Shown here piece by piece: positions 58,476 through 64,000 of a stretch of 64,000 bases of DNA (position 1 is the stretch's first letter; every line of letters begins with the position of its first letter). Both the position numbers and the translations under genes were made by a program. This DNA is from CAMDBL01 sp964498125 (GTDB lineage Bacteria > Pseudomonadota > Alphaproteobacteria > Rhizobiales > Hyphomicrobiaceae). The stretch is taken from positions 1 through 64,000 of the forward strand of contig CAZCGE010000097.1 of assembly GCA_964498125.1 (NCBI GenBank), in the 5' to 3' direction. Below the pieces are notes generated by a model. That model ran no database searches, had not been told where the DNA came from, and worked only from the letters and a program-made list of their open reading frames with translations.

Positions 58476-61001
58476 ATGGGCGCCCATCCGATCCGCACCG
58501 CCTGCCCCTACTGCGGTGTCGGCTGTGGCGTGCTGGCGACGCCGCTGGCGGATGGTGGCGTGGCGATTGCCGGTGACCCGGAGCATCCCGCCAATTTCGG
58601 CAGGCTGTGCTCCAAGGGGGCGGCTCTCGGCGAGACGTTATCGCTCGATGACCGGCTGCTCTATCCGCTGATCGACGGTGAGCGCGCCAGCTGGGACGCG
58701 GCGCTCGGCCTGGTTGCCCGCCGCTTCAGCGAAACCATTGCCGAGCATGGCCCCGACTCGGTGGCCTTCTATGTCTCCGGCCAGCTCCTGACCGAGGACT
58801 ACTACGTCGCCAACAAGCTGATGAAAGGCTTCATCGGCTCGGCCAATATCGACACCAACTCGCGGCTGTGCATGGCCTCCTCGGTCGCTGGCCACAAGCG
58901 CGCGTTCGGCACCGATACCGTGCCTGGGACATACGAGGATCTGGATTGCGCCGATCTCGTCGTCCTGGTCGGCTCGAACCTGGCATGGTGCCATCCCGTG
59001 CTGTTCCAGAGGCTCGCCGCCGCCAAGGAGGCGCGCGGCACCAAGGTCGTGGTCATCGATCCACGGCGCACGGCGACGTGTGAGATCGCCGATCTGCATC
59101 TGGCCATTGCGCCCGGCAGCGATGTTGCCCTGTTCAACGGCCTGCTGACGCACGTCGACGGCGCCAGCGTGATCGATCAGGCCTTCGTGGCGCGGCACAC
59201 TGCCGGATTGCAGGCTGCGCTGGCGACCGCGCGCGAGATGAGCACGGCCGAGATTGCCCGCGTGACCGGCATCAACCGGCTTGACCTGTTGCGTTTCTAC
59301 GATCTGTTCGCCGCCACCGAGCGCGTGGTGACGATCTATAGTCAAGGCGTCAATCAATCCTCGGCCGGCACCGACAAGGTCAACGCCATCATCAATTGCC
59401 ATTTGGCGACCGGCCGCATCGGCCGGCCGGGCATGGGACCATTCTCCGTCACCGGACAGCCGAATGCCATGGGCGGACGCGAGGTCGGCGGGCTCGCCAA
59501 CATGCTCGCCGCGCACATGGACCTCGACAATGCAGAGCACCGCGGCATCGTGCAGTCGTTCTGGTCCTCGCCGCGCATCGCCGAAAAGCCCGGCCTCAAG
59601 GCCGTCGACCTGTTCCGGGCGGTCGGCGACGGCCGCGTCAAGGCGATCTGGATCATGGCGACCAATCCGGTCGACAGCATGCCGGAAGCCGACAGCGTCC
59701 GCGATGCGCTAGCGCGCTGCCCCTTCGTGGTCGTATCCGACGTGGTCCGCGACACCGACACCACCGCCCACGCCCACGTGCTGCTGCCATCTCTCGCCTG
59801 GGGTGAGAAGGACGGCACGGTGACGAATTCCGAACGGCGCATCTCACGCCAGCGCGCCTTCCTGCCCGCGCCGGGAGAAGCGCGAGCCGACTGGTGGCAG
59901 TTGGCGGAGGTTGCCCGGCTGATGGGCTACGGCGAAGCCTTCGACTACACCCTGCCCGCCCAGATCTTTGCCGAGCACGCTCGGCTGTCCGCAACTGGAA
60001 ATGACGGCGCACGCGATTTCGACATCGGCGCCCTGGCCAGCCTTGGAACCGAGCAATATGCCGCCTTGCAGCCGCTCCAGTGGCCGCAGTCTGCCGGCGC
60101 GGCGCAATCTGAGACACGCTTCTTCGCCAACGGCCAATTTTTCACACCCGACCGCCGCGCCCGGCTCGTGCCAACGCCCTATCGCGCGCCGGCCACCGCC
60201 GTATCGGATCGCTTTCCGCTGGTGCTCAACACCGGCCGCGTTCGCGACCAGTGGCACACGATGACGCGCACGGCCAAGGCGCCGCGGCTGATGACGCATG
60301 CCCCCGAGCCGTTCGTCGAGGTGCATCCCAATGATGCCAAGCGGTTCGGTCTGGCTGCCGGCATGATCTGCGACGTCGAGAGCGCCAGCGGGCGGGGACT
60401 TTTCCGCGTCGTGGTGACCGACCGTCAGCGCCCGGGCTCGCTGTTCGTGCCGATGCACTGGACCGGGCAGCTGGCCAGCCGCGCACGCATCGATGTGCTC
60501 GTCAACGCGGCGACTGATCCGGTTTCCGGTCAGCCCGAGCTGAAGTTCACGCCCGTCGGCATCCGCCCCTTCGCGGCGGCTTGGCACGGCCTGGCCCTGA
60601 CCCTGCAGCGGCCCGATCTCGGCCTGGCAGACTACGTGGCGGTCGCGCCGCTGAACCAGGGCTATCGCGTCGAACTGGCCGGTGCGCAGTTGCCTGACGA
60701 TTGGGATGTTCTGGCGCGCACGGTGGTGTCGGCCGCCAATGCCGAGGCTGTCGAGTGGCTGGTCTATCAAGATGTGGCTGCCGGCCAGCATCGCTTCGTC
60801 GCATTTGCCGGCGCGCGCTTGGCCGGCGCATTTTTCGTTGGCCGCACCCCCATTTGCGTGCCGCGTGCCTGGGCCGGCGCGCAGCTTGGCACGGCCATCG
60901 CACCCGCCGACCGCTTGCAGCTGCTCGCCGGCCGGCCCGGTGGTGACGTCAAGGACCGTGGGGCGATCGTCTGCGCCTGCCTGGATATCGGCCGCAATTA
61001 G
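58476..61001 (+). CDS. nasA: assimilatory nitrate reductase catalytic subunit, truncated by an in-frame amber codon
   Basis: Molybdopterin enzyme reducing nitrate to nitrite, 841 aa as read. The N-terminal [4Fe-4S] motif is CPYCGVGCG with LCSKG. The molybdopterin domains have DTNSRLCMASSVAGHKRAFG, NAMGGREVGGLANMLAAH and WIMATNPVDSMPEAD, and a C-terminal MopB_CT region follows. Near residue 836 the BFD-like [2Fe-2S] domain starts with VCACLDIGRN and is then cut by TAG at 60999–61001. The frame continues for 46 codons with the missing half, including the second cysteine pair. Electron transfer may be impaired unless the codon is read through or is a sequencing error. Confidence 0.9.
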   Translation: MGAHPIRTACPYCGVGCGVLATPLADGGVAIAGDPEHPANFGRLCSKGAALGETLSLDDRLLYPLIDGERASWDAALGLVARRFSETIAEHGPDSVAFYVSGQLLTEDYYVANKLMKGFIGSANIDTNSRLCMASSVAGHKRAFGTDTVPGTYEDLDCADLVVLVGSNLAWCHPVLFQRLAAAKEARGTKVVVIDPRRTATCEIADLHLAIAPGSDVALFNGLLTHVDGASVIDQAFVARHTAGLQAALATAREMSTAEIARVTGINRLDLLRFYDLFAATERVVTIYSQGVNQSSAGTDKVNAIINCHLATGRIGRPGMGPFSVTGQPNAMGGREVGGLANMLAAHMDLDNAEHRGIVQSFWSSPRIAEKPGLKAVDLFRAVGDGRVKAIWIMATNPVDSMPEADSVRDALARCPFVVVSDVVRDTDTTAHAHVLLPSLAWGEKDGTVTNSERRISRQRAFLPAPGEARADWWQLAEVARLMGYGEAFDYTLPAQIFAEHARLSATGNDGARDFDIGALASLGTEQYAALQPLQWPQSAGAAQSETRFFANGQFFTPDRRARLVPTPYRAPATAVSDRFPLVLNTGRVRDQWHTMTRTAKAPRLMTHAPEPFVEVHPNDAKRFGLAAGMICDVESASGRGLFRVVVTDRQRPGSLFVPMHWTGQLASRARIDVLVNAATDPVSGQPELKFTPVGIRPFAAAWHGLALTLQRPDLGLADYVAVAPLNQGYRVELAGAQLPDDWDVLARTVVSAANAEAVEWLVYQDVAAGQHRFVAFAGARLAGAFFVGRTPICVPRAWAGAQLGTAIAPADRLQLLAGRPGGDVKDRGAIVCACLDIGRN

Positions 61002-61142
61002 ATCATCGATGCCATCGTGGCGGGCCAGGGTGACAACATCGAGGCTGTCGGCGCGGCAACCCGCGCGGGCACCAGCTGCGGTTCCTGCCGCGCCGAAATT
61101 GGAGGGCTTATTCATGCAATTCGCATCGCGAAAGCCGGCTGA
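61002..61142 (+). pseudogene. detached C-terminal half of the nitrate reductase [2Fe-2S] domain
   Basis: In frame with nasA directly after the amber codon. It reads IIDAIVAGQGDNIEAVGAAT then RAGTSCGSCRAEIGGLIHAI and ends at TGA 61140–61142. TSCGSC supplies the second cysteine pair of a BFD-like domain. Its end overlaps the cysG start by 29 bp. With the codon restored the reductase would be 888 aa, a normal length. Confidence 0.9.
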
Positions 61143-62601
61143 AGCCGCCCCGCCGCGGATGGGCGCGCTGGCCAAGCTGCCAGTCTTTCTCGACTTGGCC
61201 GACAAGCGCGCGGTGGTTGCCGGTGGCAGCCCGGCGGCGGCCTGGAAAGCCGAATTGCTGGCGGCGGCCGGCGCCCGCGTCGAGATCTATGCCGTCGATG
61301 CAAGCCCCGAACTGCAGGCTCTGATTGCGCGCGGCGCGGCAGCGGGGACATTGACCCATCACGCCGTGCCATGGAACCGCGCCGTTCTGGCCGGCGCCGC
61401 GATCGCGCTGGCCGACGCCGGCGACCTGGCCGAGGCACAGTCTTTTTTCGATGCCGCGCGGACCGCGGGCGTGCCGGTCAACGTCATCGACAAGCCGGCC
61501 TTCTGCCAGTTCCAGTTCGGCGGCATCGTCAATCGCTCGCCGGTCGTCATCGGCATCTCGACCGACGGGGCAGCGCCGATCCTTGGACAGGCCATCCGTC
61601 GGCGCATCGAGACATTGCTGCCGGCTTCCCTGGCCGGCTGGGGCGAGTTGGCGCGGCAAATTCGCGACGCCGTGATGGCGCGACTGTCGCCGGGAGCACA
61701 GCGCCGGGTGTTCTGGGAAGGGTTCGCCGAGCGCGCATTCGGGCCCGCACCGTCCAGCGATGCACGTCTAGGCCTCGATGCCCTGGTTGCCGATGTCGCC
61801 AGCAGCGTCGGTGCACGGACGGGGCGGGTAACACTTGTCGGCGCCGGGCCAGGCGAAGCTGAGCTGTTGACGCTGAAGGCGGTGCGCGCCCTGCAATCGG
61901 CCGACGTCATCCTGTTTGACGATCTGGTCTCCGACGAGGTGCTGGAACTCGCCCGCCGCGAGGCCAAGCGCATGCTGGTCGGCAAGCGCGGCAAACGCCA
62001 AAGCTGCGCGCAAGACGACATCAATGCACTGATGATCAAGCTGGCAAGCCAGGGCAAGCACGTGGTGCGCTTGAAGTCGGGTGATCCCATGATCTTCGGC
62101 CGCGCCGGCGAGGAGATCGCCGAGCTGGAGGCGGCTGGCATCGCCGTCTCCGTGGTGCCCGGCATCACGGCCGGTCTGGCCATGGCGTCCGCGCTCGGCG
62201 TCTCGCTCACCCACCGCGATCATGCCCATTCCGTCCGCTTTCTCACCGGTCATGCGCGCAATGGCGAACTGCCTGACGATATCGACTGGCGCGGCCTGGC
62301 TGATCCCGCGACGACATTGGTCATCTACATGGGCGGGCGGACAGGGCCGGCGATGGCTGCGCGTTTGATTGCAGCGGGCCTGCATGCCGCGACGCCGGTG
62401 GTGGTGACGGCCGGTGTGTCGCGCGCCGGCGAGTGGCGCTGGCGCGGCGAACTCCACCAACTTGCGCACGGCGATGCCGCAGCTGAGCACGATCAGCCCG
62501 TTCTCATCGGTATCGGCCAGGTATTTGCCGCGGCCCGATCATGTGCGCGCGACAGTCGATCAGACGGCGTGGCGAGCGAGCGGGCAGACTGCGCGGCTTG
62601 A
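61114..62601 (+). CDS. cysG: siroheme synthase (multifunctional CysG)
   Basis: Makes siroheme, the cofactor of NirB. The N-terminal half (about 1–215) is the precorrin-2 dehydrogenase/ferrochelatase part with LPVFLDLADKRAVVAGGSPA and PVNVIDKPAFCQFQFGGIVN. The C-terminal half (about 225–470) is the uroporphyrinogen methyltransferase with VTLVGAGPGEAELLTLKAVR, RLKSGDPMIFGRAGEE and VVPGITAGLAMASALG. 495 aa. The reductase–siroheme linkage is typical of nitrate assimilation operons. Confidence 0.95.
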   Translation: MQFASRKPAEAAPPRMGALAKLPVFLDLADKRAVVAGGSPAAAWKAELLAAAGARVEIYAVDASPELQALIARGAAAGTLTHHAVPWNRAVLAGAAIALADAGDLAEAQSFFDAARTAGVPVNVIDKPAFCQFQFGGIVNRSPVVIGISTDGAAPILGQAIRRRIETLLPASLAGWGELARQIRDAVMARLSPGAQRRVFWEGFAERAFGPAPSSDARLGLDALVADVASSVGARTGRVTLVGAGPGEAELLTLKAVRALQSADVILFDDLVSDEVLELARREAKRMLVGKRGKRQSCAQDDINALMIKLASQGKHVVRLKSGDPMIFGRAGEEIAELEAAGIAVSVVPGITAGLAMASALGVSLTHRDHAHSVRFLTGHARNGELPDDIDWRGLADPATTLVIYMGGRTGPAMAARLIAAGLHAATPVVVTAGVSRAGEWRWRGELHQLAHGDAAAEHDQPVLIGIGQVFAAARSCARDSRSDGVASERADCAA

Positions 62602-62650
62602 GTTTTGCGCGGGTCCCGTCGGCGCCGCATTGGCTCGGCCGGTGTTTGCA

Positions 62651-62701
62651 TAGAGCATTTTCTACGCCAAACCGGTGCCGACTTTGGCGGAAAATGCTCT
62701 A
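62651..62701. repeat. extragenic palindrome, GCATTTTC type, copy 2
   Basis: TAGAGCATTTTC (62651–62662) pairs with GAAAATGCTCTA (62690–62701), and CGCCAAA pairs with TTTGGCG inside. One base differs from the copy at 32102–32148 over 47 nt. It lies between the convergent cysG and pth genes. Confidence 0.9.
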
Positions 62702-62744
62702 TCCAGCTGGAGCAAGGCAGGGCGTGCGATCGATCGTGCGAGGC

Positions 62745-63524
62745 TTACCCTTCGCCACCCATCTTGCCTTTCATCCACCTGCGCAAATTCTCCGCCAGCG
62801 CCGACTGCCGCTTGCCCATGCGCTCGCCGGTGGGGTGCTTTGGTGCTGCTGCCTCGGCCGGGGGCGAGGCCCTTTCCCCTTGGGGAGAGTGGGCCCCTTG
62901 GGGAGAGTGGGGCGCAGTGGGGGCCGCGGGATTGCGCGCCGACTTCGACGCCGCATCTTCGTCGAGCGTCCTGGCCACGTCCGTCAGGAACCGCGCGCTG
63001 TCGTTGGCCGCCAGCCGGCCCGCCGCGTCCGCCACGGCGTCCAGCAGCTGCGGCAGCCAGGCGGCATCGGCCTTGGCGAAATCGCTCAGCACGAAGTGAT
63101 AGACCGCGTCCTTATTGCCTGGATGACCGATGCCGATGCGCACGCGCTGGTAGTCATTGCCGACGTGGGCGCTGATCGAGCGCAGGCCGTTGTGGCCGGC
63201 ATTGCCACCGCCGACCTTGAACTTGATGCGACTGGGCAGCAGGTCGAGTTCGTCATGAAAAACAACGATGTCGGCCTCGGCGATCTTGAGAAAGCGGGCT
63301 GCCTCGCCGACCGCGCGGCCGGAGTCGTTCATGAAGGTTTCTGGCTTCAGCAGCAACACCTTCTCGCCGGCGATCTCGCCGTCGGCGGCGTGTCCCTGAA
63401 ACTTGCGCTTCCACGGCCCGAAGAGGTGGCGCTCGGCGATGCGTTGCACGGCCATGCAGCCGACGTTGTGGCGATTGCGCGCGTACTTGTCGCCCGGATT
63501 GCCGAGGCCGACGAACAGTTTCAT
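62745..63524 (-). CDS. pth: peptidyl-tRNA hydrolase with long C-terminal extension
   Basis: Recycles peptidyl-tRNA. The core is intact: MKLFVGLGNPGDKYARNRHN with the catalytic His, LLKPETFMNDSGRAVGE, VFHDELDLLPSRIKFKVGGG, NAGHNGLRSISAHVGND and RIGIGHPG. At 259 aa it is about 60 residues longer than usual. The extension is Ala/Pro-rich, contains HSPQGAHSPQG from an 18-bp tandem repeat, and ends with a basic helix (RMGKRQSALAENLRRWMKGK). Lies downstream of rplY. Confidence 0.95.
   Translation of the reverse strand: MKLFVGLGNPGDKYARNRHNVGCMAVQRIAERHLFGPWKRKFQGHAADGEIAGEKVLLLKPETFMNDSGRAVGEAARFLKIAEADIVVFHDELDLLPSRIKFKVGGGNAGHNGLRSISAHVGNDYQRVRIGIGHPGNKDAVYHFVLSDFAKADAAWLPQLLDAVADAAGRLAANDSARFLTDVARTLDEDAASKSARNPAAPTAPHSPQGAHSPQGERASPPAEAAAPKHPTGERMGKRQSALAENLRRWMKGKMGGEG
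62876..62911. repeat. 18-bp in-frame tandem repeat within pth
   Basis: CCCCTTGGGGAGAGTGGG occurs twice head to tail (62876–62893 and 62894–62911). The length is a multiple of three, so copy-number changes would keep the frame, adding or removing HSPQG-type units in the Pth tail. Confidence 0.88.
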
Positions 63525-63536
63525 GCGGAGCCTGTC

Positions 63537-63605
63537 GTAGGTTGGCTTACGCGCGGATCACCGGCGTCGCTCCAAGGAAACGTCCCTCGCCGCGCGTAAC
63601 CCTAC
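63537..63605. repeat. GTAG-ended palindrome between rplY and pth
   Basis: GTAGG then TTACGCGCGG on the left pairs with CCGCGCGTAACCCTAC on the right, with a 4-base bulge. It has the same GTAG ends as the elements at 16099 and 58366 but a different internal sequence, so it is probably another subtype. Confidence 0.75.
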
Positions 63606-63617
63606 GCCGCGCAGGGC

Positions 63618-64000
63618 TCACTTCTTCTTGGCGTCGCCGCCGGCCTTGGCATCGGCCTTGGCGGCAGGCGCTTTGGCGCCTGCCGCACCGGGTGCGGCCT
63701 TGGCGTCGCCTCCGGCGGCAAGTGCGGCGGCAGCGGCGCCTTCCGCGGGAGCGGCCTCGCCAGCCGTCGTGGTTGCAACCTCCACTTCCTCCTCCTTCTT
63801 CGCGCCAGCCACCGAGCAGATGGTGAAGTCGCGATCGGTGATGGTGGGCCGAACGCCGTCGGGCAGCTTGACCGCCGAGATGTGCACCGAGCGGCCGATC
63901 TCCAGGCCCTCGAGATTGACCTCGAAGAATTTCGGAATGGCCTGGGCCGGGCAGGTGACCTCGATCTCATGGCGCACAATGTTCAGCACGCCGCCGCGCT
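63618..64000 (-). CDS. rplY: 50S ribosomal protein L25 (CTC form), 5' part outside window
   Basis: C-terminal part of L25/CTC, which binds 5S rRNA. Visible are GGVLNIVRHEIEVTCPAQAI, the TL5 domain piece VNLEGLEIGRSVHISAVKLP and DFTICSV, then a low-complexity Ala/Gly/Lys tail (about 60 residues) common in alphaproteobacterial L25. The start lies beyond position 64000. pth follows it on the same strand, the usual order. Confidence 0.93.
   Translation of the reverse strand, partial: RGGVLNIVRHEIEVTCPAQAIPKFFEVNLEGLEIGRSVHISAVKLPDGVRPTITDRDFTICSVAGAKKEEEVEVATTTAGEAAPAEGAAAAALAAGGDAKAAPGAAGAKAPAAKADAKAGGDAKKK

Overview
This 64 kb window is a high-GC chromosomal segment that looks alphaproteobacterial. 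The reasons are the hisB–DUF2628–hisH order with hslV divergent from it, the B12-dependent ribonucleotide reductase, several Bug/TctC-type solute receptors, a molybdopterin-binding MoeA/Mog-like protein, and rplY followed by pth. I cannot name a genus. There are no transposases, phage genes or CRISPR arrays. There are many small extragenic palindromes and five toxin–antitoxin loci, so the accessory content is small cassettes plus one retroelement.

Layout. 0.2–7.2 kb: a glutamate dehydrogenase-type enzyme, three orphan Bug receptors, two unknown small proteins, a killer/antidote toxin–antitoxin (TA) pair and tRNA-Val(UAC). 7.4–11.4 kb: a Uma2 nuclease, ettA, then Phd/PIN and ParDE modules separated by extra copies of the 3' end of ettA. 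11.5–19.8 kb: rpe, a molybdopterin-binding protein, a large MscS channel, and a reverse-strand group (aldo/keto reductase, CinA-type deamidase, amidohydrolase, leucine dehydrogenase-like). 20–28.7 kb: a secreted His-rich protein behind a hairpin leader, an LLM-class flavoprotein, a complete tctBAC tricarboxylate transporter, an MmgE/PrpD protein, YdcF and PlsC. 28.7–37.1 kb: nrdJ, hslV, hisB–DUF2628–hisH, a YbjQ protein and a large unknown membrane protein. 37.4–44.7 kb: HAD phosphatase, class III aminotransferase, alpha/beta hydrolase, DUF2147 and a DevBCA-like ABC exporter. 44.7–47.4 kb: two Uma2 proteins and purB.

The highlight is at 47.6–51.0 kb: a complete diversity-generating retroelement (DGR). 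It has a DGR-type reverse transcriptase, an Avd accessory protein, a 118-bp template repeat (TR) and a matching 118-bp variable repeat (VR). TR and VR differ at 15 positions, 14 of them at template adenines. The VR ends a gene for a TIR – membrane segment – coiled coil – formylglycine-generating-enzyme-like (C-type lectin fold) protein. The TR lies inside, and in frame with, the 3' end of the reverse transcriptase gene, so the RT appears to carry an unmutated copy of the variable tail.

Next to the DGR, 51.2–62.6 kb holds a nitrate assimilation cluster: a PP2C–Ser/Thr kinase fusion, a HigBA module, a nitrate/nitrite transporter, then divergently nirB, nirD, nitrate reductase and cysG. The nitrate reductase frame has an in-frame amber codon that removes half of its C-terminal [2Fe-2S] domain. 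The window ends with pth and a partial rplY.
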